64,000 nt of DNA. Source: Lichenibacterium ramalinae. GTDB taxonomy: Bacteria; Pseudomonadota; Alphaproteobacteria; Rhizobiales; Beijerinckiaceae. The translations under genes were made by a program, and so were the position numbers. The stretch lies in assembly GCF_004137085.1 (NCBI RefSeq), contig NZ_QYBC01000009.1, positions 1 to 64,000 of the forward strand, given 5' to 3'. Numbering within the stretch: position 1 is the stretch's first letter; each line of letters opens with the position of its first letter. This document shows positions 35,597 to 43,998 of the stretch, piece after piece. The notes below the pieces were generated by a model. It was given only the letters and a program-made list of their open reading frames with translations. It was not told the DNA's origin and searched no databases.

Positions 35597-36967
35597 TCAG
35601 GCTCGCACCCGCGCGCTCCGGCCCGCGAACAGTTCCTTGCTGACCAGGACGTCGAGCTTGTCGATGCGGGCCGGCCGCGCCAGCAGGTCGTTCGATCGCT
35701 CCATCAGGATCGCCGCGCCGCGTCCGCCGAGGTGGGCCTGTCGGGCGGCGTCATCGGGGAAGGCTTCGAAGATCCCGAAGGTCGTGCGCGTGTAGCGGAC
35801 GCCGTACCAGGGTCCGGTCCGCGGCTCGCGTCCCACGCAGGCCAGGATGTCGTCGAGGAGGTCCTGCACGTCCTCCTCGTGGCCCGGCCGGGCTTCGAGG
35901 TGGATGTGGAGCGCCTTGGCGATCGTCGCGTCGACCGAACCCGTGATCGTCGCCGGGCTGTGCGGCAGGGTCTTGAGCAGGGTGCCGGCCGCGAGGCCCA
36001 GGCCGGCCACGATGGCGCTCGCCAGCACGGGATGTTCCATCGCCTTGGTGTAGAGGCTCACCTTCTGCGTGTGCCCGGGGTAGTTCCCCATCGTGACCAG
36101 TCGTTCGGAGGGCCGGTCGAGGATGCTCTCGTCGGCTGCCCGCAGCGGCGGGTGGCCGCTCGGCGTCGCCGGTGCCACGGCGAAGGCCATGCCCTTGTCG
36201 ACCAGGCCCGGGGCGAAATGCTCGGCCTCGGCGATCATCTTGCCGCCGCTCCCGACGAAGATGTCCCGGGTCGGCACGGTGGCGCAATGCAGGATCGCGT
36301 CCGCCACGGTCTCGGCCGCATAGACGGGAGGGACGTGCTGGGGCTCGCTGTCGAGGTAGTTCTTGGCGTTGACCGTGAAGGGCGTGTCGATCGCCGCCGG
36401 TTTCACGAGGGACACCGACACCGGCGCGCCGTCCATTTCGACCCCGGCCCGGAACTCGTCCGTGAACGCCTTGACGGCGTGTTTCGTCGCGGAATAGACG
36501 CCCTGCAGGGCGATGGCGCGGTGGGACTCCACCGAACCGAGGTTGATGAGGGCGCCGCCGCGCGTCTTCAAATGCTTCAGCGCTTCGAGCGAGCCATGGA
36601 CGACGCCCCAAACATTGACGTCGAACAGCTTCCTCATCTCCTCGACCGGAATGCCTTCGATCCGCCCGTACATGCCGGTCCCGGCGTTGTTGACCCAGGT
36701 GTCGAAGCCCCCGAACCGTTCGATGGCGCCCTGGGCGATCCGGGCGACGTCGTCCTGCTTGGCGACGTCCGCCACCACGACGAGGGCCTGGCCCCCTCCC
36801 GCGATGATCTCCCGCGCCAGCGTGTCGAGCGCATCCCGGCTCCGCGCCGCCAGGACGAGCTTTGCCCCCCGGGCCGCCGCCATGCGCGCCGTCGCCAGGC
36901 CGATCCCGGAGGACGCCCCCGTGATGACGATGACCTGATCGGCGATCGGCTTGAGTGAAACGGACAT
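35597..36967 (-). CDS. SDR oxidoreductase fused to a C-terminal monooxygenase-like domain
   Basis: A 456-residue fusion. Residues 8-255 are a short-chain dehydrogenase with TGASSGIG (16-23), NNAG (93-96), catalytic S145, Y158 and K162 (YSATK). Residues 270-335 form a linker with a hydrophobic stretch (ASAIVAGLGLAAGTLL). The last 100 residues (about 350-456, LHIHLEARPGHEEDVQDLLD onward) resemble the antibiotic-biosynthesis-monooxygenase (ABM) dimeric barrel. The ATG at 36967 has AGGGAG upstream. A stand-alone ABM gene lies 357 bp away on the same strand. The substrate is unknown; quinone or aromatic ketone chemistry is possible. Confidence 0.85.
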   Translation of the reverse strand: MSVSLKPIADQVIVITGASSGIGLATARMAAARGAKLVLAARSRDALDTLAREIIAGGGQALVVVADVAKQDDVARIAQGAIERFGGFDTWVNNAGTGMYGRIEGIPVEEMRKLFDVNVWGVVHGSLEALKHLKTRGGALINLGSVESHRAIALQGVYSATKHAVKAFTDEFRAGVEMDGAPVSVSLVKPAAIDTPFTVNAKNYLDSEPQHVPPVYAAETVADAILHCATVPTRDIFVGSGGKMIAEAEHFAPGLVDKGMAFAVAPATPSGHPPLRAADESILDRPSERLVTMGNYPGHTQKVSLYTKAMEHPVLASAIVAGLGLAAGTLLKTLPHSPATITGSVDATIAKALHIHLEARPGHEEDVQDLLDDILACVGREPRTGPWYGVRYTRTTFGIFEAFPDDAARQAHLGGRGAAILMERSNDLLARPARIDKLDVLVSKELFAGRSARVRA

Positions 36968-37138
36968 GACGACTCCCTGTTCGACACGGGGACGGGGCAG
37001 GGGGCGCACCTGCCGGCGATGCGGGCGCGGACGGCGTGCCCGAACCCCGTCGGGTCCGGATGTCCGGTCGCCATCCCTGCCGTGCCTTCCATCCCAGTTG
37101 CCGCGATCAACGAGGTGGTGCGGAGAATCGTTCAAACC

Positions 37139-37244
37139 TGGAGCGCTTTCGCCTTCGGCGAATTCGCTCCAGCGCTCGAGTGGAGAGCAGTTCCATCGGC
37201 TTGGAGTCGCCAAGGCGACTCGGGAGAAAGCCGATGCTGCTCCA
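37139..37244 (-). repeat. Palindromic interspersed element, full copy B
   Basis: Full-length copy in reverse orientation: GGAGCGCTTTCGCCTTCGGC at one end and AAAGCCGATGCTGCTCCA at the other. It fills the middle of the otherwise empty 357-bp gap between the SDR-ABM gene and the small ABM gene, both leftward. Confidence 0.85.
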
Positions 37245-37324
37245 GGCACGACGCCCACCGCCGGCCCGTCGACGGCCGTGCCCTCGGACCCGACCCGATC
37301 CCGGCCGGGGGCTGCCCCGCCTGC

Positions 37325-37693
37325 TCAGCCCCCGCAGATGCCGGGCACGGCGACCTTGCGGAACAGGTGCGGGCTGACCGTGATGCCATCCGGATAGGCG
37401 GCGAGTTGCGCCCGGAACTCCGGGTTGGTGAAGGCGGCGCGGAAGCTGGCGACCGAGTCCCACTCGGCGTAGTTGAGGAGAAGTCCGCTCCCCGCGATGC
37501 CGCGATGCAGCTGGGTCGAGACGAAGCCGGGCTGGCGCTGCATCACGGCCGCGTCGCGGGCCCAGGCGGCCAGCGTCTGGTCCATCGCGGCGTCGGGAAC
37601 CGTGAAGCTGTTGATCAGCACGACAGGGCCACCGTCCTCCTTGAGCTGCTGGGCGAGGGTGACGCTCGCGTCCATCTCGATGAATATCGGCAT
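37325..37693 (-). CDS. Antibiotic-biosynthesis-monooxygenase (ABM) domain protein
   Basis: A 122-residue single-domain protein of the ABM fold: PVVLINSFTVPDAAMDQTLAA then ARDAAVMQRQPGFVSTQLHR and YAEWDSVASFRAAFTNPEF, the pattern seen in monooxygenases such as YgiN-like and tetracenomycin-type enzymes. No cofactor-binding residue is conserved in the family, so catalysis cannot be asserted. The ATG at 37693 follows AGGAG. A perfect 11-bp palindrome lies 144 bp upstream, suggesting local control. The domain is also fused to the nearby SDR. Confidence 0.85.
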   Translation of the reverse strand: MPIFIEMDASVTLAQQLKEDGGPVVLINSFTVPDAAMDQTLAAWARDAAVMQRQPGFVSTQLHRGIAGSGLLLNYAEWDSVASFRAAFTNPEFRAQLAAYPDGITVSPHLFRKVAVPGICGG

Positions 37694-37836
37694 GTCGGGC
37701 TCCTGTGGTGTCGAAGGGTGGGGGCGGCCGAGCGCTCCTCGGCACCTGGACCGGTCGCAGCGGCACCGGCGCGCTTCCGATTGTCGGCGGATGAGCGCCT
37801 GCGGGTCGTCCTTCTCGGAAGCGACGCACAATCCTG

Positions 37837-37864
37837 CCAATTTGACAGAGTGTTGTCAAATTGG
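37837..37864. promoter_or_regulatory. Perfect 11-bp palindrome upstream of the ABM gene
   Basis: CCAATTTGACA - GAGTGT - TGTCAAATTGG, perfect arms with a 6-bp spacer. It sits in a low-GC island, and each arm contains TTGACA, the -35 consensus, on one strand, so a bound repressor would block the promoter. On the minus strand TTGACA is followed after 17 bp by CAGGAT. No regulator gene is adjacent; the TetR at 39963 is about 2.1 kb away. Confidence 0.65.
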
Positions 37865-38442
37865 TCGTCGAGCGGAGCGTGACGGCACGGAAGGCCGCCC
37901 GCGTCAGGCCACCATCAGCCGGCCTGGGCCTGGCGAAACGGGTCAGAGGGGCAAACCCCCGGGCAGAGGTCTGATCTTTTGCCAGATCGACTGGCTAGGC
38001 AGGGCCTCGCCGCCCGACCGCGTCGGTGTCCTCCGGGCATACCCCCAAGAGAACCGGGCACTTCAGAACCGGGCACTTCGGTTGCCGCTGGTTGGGCGCG
38101 GCCACTCCCGATGCCGCCGCACGCTGCTTGCTGCACCCCAGCCACATGCGCTAGCTTCTCGCGTGAGCAATCGTGAGTCGACGCTATGCACAGCAAGCTC
38201 GATCTCTCTGCCGTTGATGTCGAGCGCGGTACCGACTACCCGCCGCCATTCGATGCCCCCTGTCGCAACCACGAGCGGAAGCTTCTTGGCGACGCTGCAG
38301 GTCTGAGTCAGTTCGGCGTCAATCTCCTCCGCGTTCCGCCTGGGACTGGTGAAGCCAGCGACATTGGCAGATCGCAAGCGAGAGGAAGAGATTGCGGGCC
38401 ACTCGATCTTCGATGCTGATCGGCAGCATGAGCGAGCCGCTT

Positions 38443-38814
38443 GAACATGACCGCTCGGCCGCGATCGGCATGCCCGTCTCGCATGTCTGGCGTGGTCATG
38501 GCTCGGCGCTGTTCATCGAACTCGGCGCGCTGGCACCAAGGACGCGTCGTGACGGCTCTCGGGGACGAAGCGGCCGAGCGTCTCGAACACCTCGCAAGCT
38601 CGTCGGATCGGATCTCGGGGACGCTGCTGCTCGATCTCCTCGGTCGGGTCGCGCAGGTCATCTGGGCGAGTTCACAGCCCACGAGAATGGTCAGGACACG
38701 TCCTGGGTGACCGTGCGAGCCATCGACAGTTCGTGGTGCGAGGTCGAGACAGACGACATCGGTGTCCTGGATCGCGTTCGTGAGACCTTCGTGGACGTGC
38801 GGATGGACCCGTGA
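38443..38814 (+). pseudogene. Possible frameshifted remnant of a small hypothetical gene
   Basis: One frame gives a protein-like N-terminal piece, GMPVSHVWRGHGSALFIELG, and a protein-like end, WVTVRAIDSSWCEVETDD followed by VLDRVRETFVDVR. The middle in that frame is Arg/Ser-rich, while another frame reads AERLEHLASSSDRISGTLLL and on to RVAQVIW over 38570-38670. Two frame changes would join them into one plausible protein. I recognise no named family with certainty, and this could be a chance pattern. Confidence 0.3.
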
Positions 38815-39000
38815 GGGGCCGCATGCCAACCCCGCTTCGGACCTCGACGGTCCGCTTTGGGTATACCCATAGCGAACTCGGCATTTTGGTCGGTTTCGGC
38901 CCGAAGCTGCCTTCTCGGTGTGGGGTCAGTCCTGCGCTATAGGCCGCAGGACGATGCTACCGATCTCGATCGTCGTCCGGCTGCTCGATCGCGAAGGCAA

Positions 39001-39879
39001 TCATTGAATGTTCTCCAGGTCCTGGAGAAGGCTCGGACCCACCGGTTTCCACCCCAGCGCTGCACGGGTACGGGCGCTAGATGCAGGTTGGTCCATGGCG
39101 AAGATCGGCCCGAAGGGACCAAAGGTCTCGTCGGGCACGGCCTGGACCGGCAGTTCCAGGCGCCGGCCGATCACGACGGCGATGTCGCGCACCGCGTCGC
39201 CCTCGTCGGCGACGGCGTGCCAGGACGTGCCCGCCGGTGCCGACTCGAGCGCGATCCTGAACAGGCTTGCCGCATCGAGGGCGTGAACGGCCGGCCATCG
39301 CTGCTGGCCATCGCCGGGGTAGCCCACGAGGCCGCTCTGCCGCGCCTGATCGGCTAGGAGGCCGGCGAAGCCCCCCTGGCCCTTGTTGTGAACGGTCCGC
39401 GGCATCCGCACGGCGATGGCGCGGACCCCACGCGAGGCGAGGGCCAAAAGAGCGTTGACGGACTGCGCCCGGCCGGCGACTGGCCCTTGCAGCGGTAGCG
39501 GGTCTGCCTCGGTGGACGCGCGTCCCGCCACCCAGGGCGTGCCGGAGACGGTGACGACTGGACGGTCGCTGCCGATCAGCGCTTCGCCCAGAACCGCCAT
39601 GGCGGCACCCTCCTCCGCGATGGCAGCCGCGAGCCCCTCGGCGGTGCCGTAGTTGGGCGTGAAGGCGAGGCTGATGACGCCGTCGGCTTGTGCTGCACCA
39701 GCTCGCAGCACGTCCAGGTCATCGAGTCCGCCCCTGAGCACCTCGGCACCAGCGCGCTCCAACACATCCGCCGAGCGGTTCGAGCGGGCCAGCGCCAGGA
39801 CGGTGTGGCCATGTCGGAGGAGTTCGGCGACAACGGGACCGCCGATCGTGCCTGTTCCGCCGGTAACGAAAACACGCAT
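39001..39879 (-). CDS. NAD(P)-binding epimerase/NmrA-type oxidoreductase
   Basis: A 292-residue atypical short-chain dehydrogenase. The N-terminal Rossmann motif is FVTGGTGTIGG (residues 4-14). No complete YxxxK is present; the region reads VSGTPWVAGRAS, so it is closer to NmrA-like or atypical epimerases that may sense rather than catalyse. The ATG at 39879 lies 83 bp from a divergently read TetR gene, a common regulator-target arrangement. The protein is cytoplasmic with no membrane segment. Confidence 0.85.
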   Translation of the reverse strand: MRVFVTGGTGTIGGPVVAELLRHGHTVLALARSNRSADVLERAGAEVLRGGLDDLDVLRAGAAQADGVISLAFTPNYGTAEGLAAAIAEEGAAMAVLGEALIGSDRPVVTVSGTPWVAGRASTEADPLPLQGPVAGRAQSVNALLALASRGVRAIAVRMPRTVHNKGQGGFAGLLADQARQSGLVGYPGDGQQRWPAVHALDAASLFRIALESAPAGTSWHAVADEGDAVRDIAVVIGRRLELPVQAVPDETFGPFGPIFAMDQPASSARTRAALGWKPVGPSLLQDLENIQ

Positions 39880-39897
39880 ATAATTCCCTCTCGGTGA

Positions 39898-39918
39898 TGC
39901 GACCTTTGTCCTGTCGCA
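39898..39918. promoter_or_regulatory. Inverted repeat in the divergent TetR/oxidoreductase gap
   Basis: TGCGAC - CTTTGTCCT - GTCGCA, 6-bp perfect arms with a 9-bp spacer, inside the 83-bp gap between the two divergent genes. It is a plausible operator for the neighbouring TetR protein, which would then repress both itself and the oxidoreductase. Confidence 0.4.
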
Positions 39919-39962
39919 CATGCAAACTGATGGCACAAGAGTCCCATCACAAAGGGAAGCTG

Positions 39963-40541
39963 ATGGTCCGATGGGAGCCCGGAGCCCGCGAACGCTTGGT
40001 TGTCGCCGCCGTCGATCTCTTCTTCGAGCACGGATACGACGCCACGACCGTCGCCCAGATCGCCGAGCGAGCAAGCGTTACGAAGAGCACCTTCTTCCGA
40101 CATTTCTCCGACAAGCGTGAGCTGCTGGTGGCTGGGCAGGCGACGTTGAGTCGGCTTCTCGCCGAGGGCATCAGCGCAGCCTCCCCGGACGCCACGCCGC
40201 TTGCCGCCGTGGCCGAAGGTCTAAGGCGCGCGTCTCGTGAGATGGGGCCAGTGAGCCGCAAGCTCGGATCTCGCATCAAGGCCGCCGTGGCGGCGAGCAC
40301 CGAATTGCAGGAGCGGGATGCGCTGAAGAGCGTCGGCTTGGCGGCGGCGATGGCGGACGCCCTCGCGACCCGCGGCGTGCCGGCACTTGCCGCGCGTGTC
40401 GCGGCCGAGTTGGGCCTCCTGGCGTTTAAGCAAGGCTACGCTTCGTGGGTTGAGGCCGACGGTGCGGACGATATTGGGCTGGAGCCGTATGCTCTGGCAG
40501 CCCTCGACGAGTTGCGCTCGGTGACACGGGCCTTAAGCTAA
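39963..40541 (+). CDS. TetR-family transcriptional regulator
   Basis: A 192-residue TetR protein. The helix-turn-helix is complete: AAVDLFFEHGYDATTVAQIA followed by ERASVTKSTFFRHFSDKREL (residues about 16-56). The C-terminal domain is helical, Ala-rich and without a signature. Start chosen at the ATG at 39963 with AAGGGAAG upstream; earlier in-frame ATGs at 39930 and 39897 lack one. It is divergent from the NAD(P)-binding gene, which is its likely target. Confidence 0.88.
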   Translation: MVRWEPGARERLVVAAVDLFFEHGYDATTVAQIAERASVTKSTFFRHFSDKRELLVAGQATLSRLLAEGISAASPDATPLAAVAEGLRRASREMGPVSRKLGSRIKAAVAASTELQERDALKSVGLAAAMADALATRGVPALAARVAAELGLLAFKQGYASWVEADGADDIGLEPYALAALDELRSVTRALS

Positions 40542-41243
40542 TTTGTTTGCCGTAAGACCAATGTCCGGCGTGGGTCGAAACCAGTCGGAAATCCCGGTTC
40601 GCTTTGCGTATACCTTGGGCGGACCGCCTCGCTAGAGCAGTATCGGCTTCTTCGAGTCGCCTTGGCGGCTCCAAGCCGATGGAACTGCTCTGGATTCGAA
40701 GTTGGAGCGAATTCGCCGAAGGCGAAAGCGCTCTAGAGCTGTCGCCGCTCGCCTTGGCCCGCGACTTCAGCTCTAGTGCCATGTTTTTGCGAGCATCTTC
40801 ACGCGATCAGGTGACTCGACCTGATCGCGATCTGCTCTAGTGCGTCTTGGGTCTCAAGGCCCACCACCCAAAACGAACTTTTCGAAGCGAACCATCCAAA
40901 ACGAACCCACCATAAGCCGGGCTCAAGGCGCGCTTCCTCTACCGTGACGACCTGGCGAGTCGATCCCCGTATCTACGGCCCGATCGGGTCGAGAGCGGCC
41001 GCCTTGTCGGTTGAGTTTGATTACACTCACATCAGAGCGCACGATCTCACCAGCATCACCCGACATTGTCGGGTGCATTGCTCGGGACGTTTCACCCTCG
41101 ACTGAGACTGCATCCCGTCAATCCACCCGCGTTTTCGAGCCGGCGCGTGTCGGCGGCGGCCTGACCCACGCCGGCCGTCGCCGCGGCCGCAGGCGGGCGG
41201 GGCGTCCCCGCGGTCCGATGTCCGGACGACGACGGCGCTTCGG
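40542..41243. other. 702-bp noncoding stretch holding a repeat mosaic
   Basis: No gene supported. It holds the palindrome cluster at 40632-40840 (separate entry), then two direct copies of CCAAAACGAAC about 28 bp apart (40864-40907) in an AT-richer patch, and anonymous sequence to 41243. It separates the TetR gene from the leftward small gene at 41244-41456. Confidence 0.55.
40632..40840. repeat. Mosaic of three palindromic elements bounded by CTAG
   Basis: The left 105 bp (40632-40736) is full copy C of the palindromic element, the best-preserved example. It is followed directly by an imperfect dyad AGAGCTG...CAGCTCT (40735-40774) and then by a third unit whose core is the perfect 11-bp hairpin CGCGATCAGGT - GACTCG - ACCTGATCGCG (40802-40829). 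The boundaries all carry CTAG: 40632, 40733, 40773 and 40837. CTAG is usually rare in such genomes, so its placement at every joint looks structural. Confidence 0.8.
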
Positions 41244-41456
41244 TCAGACGCGCTCGGCGATGCGGGTGGCCATGAGCTGGCGGATGCGTTTCCTGGCCTT
41301 GCGGACCACGTCGTCGAACTGATCGTCCCGCACCAGCATCTGCGGGAAGGCCCGGCACGTCGCCTTGACCCGTCCCGTCACGTCGCGCTTGAACCGGACA
41401 CGGTGCCCGCTCAGCCTGAGTTCGAGGGGCAACTCCTGGTCGAGCACTTGGGTCAT
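41244..41456 (-). CDS. Small hypothetical protein
   Basis: A 70-residue basic protein: an N-terminal strand-rich part (LPLELRLSGHRVRFKRDVTG) and a C-terminal charged helix (DDVVRKARKRIRQLMATRI). The strand-strand-helix order loosely recalls HicB-like partial RNase-H folds, but no partner toxin gene is adjacent and I do not assign it. The ATG at 41456 has a purine-rich GAGAGGAAGAGGGGG upstream, a good ribosome site. It sits between the repeat mosaic and the amino-acid operon, on the operon's strand. Confidence 0.6.
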   Translation of the reverse strand: MTQVLDQELPLELRLSGHRVRFKRDVTGRVKATCRAFPQMLVRDDQFDDVVRKARKRIRQLMATRIAERV

Positions 41457-41582
41457 GCGGGCCCCCTCTTCCTCTCAGCCGACGCGGCGATCTCCTAACC
41501 TATGTGTAGAAATGTGATCCGTCCAGGCGCCGGACCGGACGCGTCCGGCGCCGGGTCATGGCGGCCTCGCGGCGCGGCCCCG

Positions 41583-42461
41583 TCAGCCGGGCGCCTGCCC
41601 GGCGCGATCCTCCGCTTCCGCCCGGGCGAGGGCGACGTAGAGCGCCATGAGCCGCCGGGCGTGCGGTCCGGGGCGCCCGTCGCCGATGTCGCTGCCGTCG
41701 ATCGCCACCACGGGCACGACGAAGTTCGACGCGCTGGTGAAGAACACTTCCCGCGCCGCGACCGCCTCGTCGACCGCGATGGCGCGCTCGTCCAGCGCCA
41801 GGCCCGCCTCGGCGGCGAGGCGCATGACGGCGAGGCGCGTGATCCCGGGGAGGACGGCGTGGGACAGCGGCCGCGTGACGAGCGCGCCTGCCGCCGTGAC
41901 GACGAAGACCGTGGAGGACCCGCCCTCGGTGATGAACCCGTCCTCGACCATGAAGACTTCGGCGGCACCGGCCGCGGCGGCCTCGCGCTTCGCCATCACC
42001 TGGGCCAGCAGCCCGACCGACTTGATGTCGCGCCGCGCCCAGCGGAGGTCTGGCCGCGTCACCACCCTGGCGCCGCTGGCCTGGACGGGCGCGCCGACGA
42101 TGGTCTTGGGCTGCGTGAACATCACCACGGTGGGGACGAGGTCCGGCCCGTAGCCGAAGTCGCGCTCCGCCGCGCCGCGCGTCACCTGGATGTAGACCAC
42201 GCCCTCCGCGAGGCCGTTGCGCCGCACGAGCTCCGCCTGCAGCCGCGCCCAGGCCTCCGGCGCGTGCGGGTTGGCGATGCCGATCGCGGCGAGCGAGCGG
42301 TCGAGCCGCGCCAGGTGGGCGTCGTTGTCGACGAGGCGGCCGTCCAGCACGGCCGACACCTCGTAGATCCCGTCGGCGAAGAGGAAGCCGCGGTCCATGA
42401 CGGAGACGCGGGCGTCGGCGGCCGGCACGAAGGCGCCGTCGAGGTAGATGGTGCGGTCCAT
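41583..42461 (-). CDS. D-amino-acid aminotransferase (class IV)
   Basis: A 292-residue PLP enzyme of fold type IV. The PLP lysine is K147 (RRDIKSVGLLAQVM); the N-terminal block YLDGAFVPAADARVSVMDRG and the motif EGGSSTVFVV are typical of D-alanine/D-amino-acid aminotransferases rather than branched-chain enzymes. It would move the amino group of a D-amino acid to 2-oxoglutarate or pyruvate. It is the last gene of the leftward amino-acid operon, 90 bp after the amidohydrolase stop. It fits downstream of the N-carbamoyl-D-amino-acid hydrolase at 48929-49888. Confidence 0.85.
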   Translation of the reverse strand: MDRTIYLDGAFVPAADARVSVMDRGFLFADGIYEVSAVLDGRLVDNDAHLARLDRSLAAIGIANPHAPEAWARLQAELVRRNGLAEGVVYIQVTRGAAERDFGYGPDLVPTVVMFTQPKTIVGAPVQASGARVVTRPDLRWARRDIKSVGLLAQVMAKREAAAAGAAEVFMVEDGFITEGGSSTVFVVTAAGALVTRPLSHAVLPGITRLAVMRLAAEAGLALDERAIAVDEAVAAREVFFTSASNFVVPVVAIDGSDIGDGRPGPHARRLMALYVALARAEAEDRAGQAPG

Positions 42462-42551
42462 GGCATGTCCGAAGGGTGGGGCGGTCGGCCGGGGGAGGGG
42501 AGTGGAGGAGGGGGATGAGGGAGGGGGAGGCACGCCGCAGGGGTCCTGGCG

Positions 42552-43976
42552 TCAGCCCGCGAAGGCGGCCCGGGCTTCGGGCAGGTCCCAGATCCTGGCG
42601 ATGGCGGCGGCGCCGGCGCGCGTCACCGCGGCCTCGTCGACCATCGTGGCGCGACCTTCCGCGATCAGCAGCCGGCCGTCCACCATCACGGCGTCGAGGT
42701 CGGCGCGGTTGGCGAGCCAGACCAGGGCGCGGCGCGGGTCGTGCAGCGGCTGGGTGAGGGGGCCCGACAGGTCGACGACCGTGAGGTCGGCCTTGGCGCC
42801 GGGCCGGATCGCCCCGAGGTCCGGGCGCGCGATCGCCGCCGCCGCCGCGTGGGTGACGGCGCCGATCAGCTCGGGCGCGCTCGCCGCCTCGGCCCGGCCG
42901 GACACGAGCTTGGACACGGTGGCGGCTGCGTTGAGTTCGCCGAGAAGGTCCATGTTGTAGCCGTCCGTGCCGACCAGCGTGCGCAGGCCGCGGCCGGCGA
43001 ACCGGCCGAAGGCCGCGGCCGTGCCGGCGCGGGCGAAGACGCGCGGGCAGTTCAGCACGGAGGCGCCGCGCGCCGCCATGAGGTCGAGGTCGGCGTCCGA
43101 ACAGTCGACGCAATGGGCGGCGAGGAGGTCGGGCCCGAGCAGGCCGAGCCCGTCGAGATATTCGGCCGGGGTACGCCCGCCGTGCCGCGCCGCGATCGTC
43201 GCCACCTCCGCCTTGCTCTGCGCGAGGTGGATGGTGATCGGCGCGCCGAGCTCGCGCGCCCGCCCCGCCGCGGCGCGCAGCAGGTCGGGCGCGCAGGTGT
43301 CGGTGGCGTGGGGGCTCATGGCGAGCCGGATGCGGCCCCGGTCGCGCCCCTCCCAGGCGGCGTGGAGGTCGTTCCAGCGGCGCAGGTCCGCCTCGCCGCC
43401 GTCCGCGGTGCCGTAGTCGACGCGGCCGGTCGCGTCCGCCTGCGGGGCGGCCCCCGAGAACAGGTAGGGGGCGCCGTAGAAGCGGATGCCCATCTCCAGC
43501 GCGGCGTCGAACATCTCCGGAATGCCGTTGCGGAAGGGCTCCATCACGGTGGCGGCGCCGCCCTTGAGCAGCTGCAGGATGCCCAGGCGCGCCACCGCCA
43601 TGCGCTCGTCCCGCGACAGGATCTCGATGCCGCGCTTCGTCAGCGGCAGCAGCACCGTGTAGACGATGCTCTGGTTGTTCCGGCGCCCCGCGCCGTCCTC
43701 CGTGTGGGTGCGGGCCACGGCTTCGCTGAAGCAATGGTTGTGCAGGTTCATCAGCCCCGGCAGCACGAAGCGCCCGGGCCTGTCGAGCACGCGGTCGGCG
43801 CCGGCGGGGCGCCCGGGCGTGACGGCCGCGATGCGGTCGCCCTCCACCAGCACCCAATGGTCGCGCAGCACCGTCTGCACGCCGTCGACGAGCGCGAGGA
43901 CGTGCGAGCCGAAGACCGCCGCCGTGCCGGAGGCGGGGGCGGGGGCGCCGCCGGAGAGGGTCGGGCCGTGCTGCAT
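42552..43976 (-). CDS. Metal-dependent amidohydrolase/deaminase
   Basis: A 474-residue amidohydrolase-superfamily enzyme. Metal-binding HxH is at H79/H81 (LMNLHNHC), with further ligands in SPHATD, TIHLAQSKAEV (His), AAHCVDCSD and LVGTDGYNMDLL (Asp). The overall pattern is that of the TrzN/AtzB/8-oxoguanine-deaminase and 5'-deoxyadenosine-deaminase group (SsnA-like), which deaminate or dechlorinate heterocycles, rather than D-hydantoinase, which has a carboxylated lysine motif not seen here. In this operon it may open or deaminate a hydantoin- or pyrimidine-like ring; substrate unknown. Confidence 0.82.
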   Translation of the reverse strand: MQHGPTLSGGAPAPASGTAAVFGSHVLALVDGVQTVLRDHWVLVEGDRIAAVTPGRPAGADRVLDRPGRFVLPGLMNLHNHCFSEAVARTHTEDGAGRRNNQSIVYTVLLPLTKRGIEILSRDERMAVARLGILQLLKGGAATVMEPFRNGIPEMFDAALEMGIRFYGAPYLFSGAAPQADATGRVDYGTADGGEADLRRWNDLHAAWEGRDRGRIRLAMSPHATDTCAPDLLRAAAGRARELGAPITIHLAQSKAEVATIAARHGGRTPAEYLDGLGLLGPDLLAAHCVDCSDADLDLMAARGASVLNCPRVFARAGTAAAFGRFAGRGLRTLVGTDGYNMDLLGELNAAATVSKLVSGRAEAASAPELIGAVTHAAAAAIARPDLGAIRPGAKADLTVVDLSGPLTQPLHDPRRALVWLANRADLDAVMVDGRLLIAEGRATMVDEAAVTRAGAAAIARIWDLPEARAAFAG

Positions 43977-43998
43977 CGCGTCCGTCTCCCCCTGCCCG

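Larger units (their letters stand above)
37694..39000. other. 1.3-kb stretch with no intact gene
   Basis: Apart from the palindrome at 37837-37864 and a possible gene remnant at 38443-38814, no intact gene is supported. It contains a tandem 15-bp duplication (GAACCGGGCACTTC twice, 38051-38080) and the 12-bp perfect palindrome TGGGTATACCCA at 38858-38869. The sequence around that palindrome (CGGTCCGCTTTGGGTATACC) resembles 40596-40617 (CGGTTCGCTTTGCGTATACC), so a degenerate repeat may bracket the NAD(P)-binding/TetR pair. Confidence 0.55.

Noticed and set aside
40542-41243. Possible CRISPR or insertion-sequence remnant
   Set aside because: The repeats are palindromic units of different lengths without regular spacers, and no transposase or cas gene is near.
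41244-41456. HicB-type antitoxin
   Set aside because: The fold resemblance is loose and no HicA-like toxin gene lies on either side, so it was left as hypothetical.
42552-43976. D-hydantoinase/dihydropyrimidinase
   Set aside because: No carboxylated-lysine motif or typical dihydropyrimidinase blocks; the metal-site pattern fits the SsnA/TrzN-like deaminase group.
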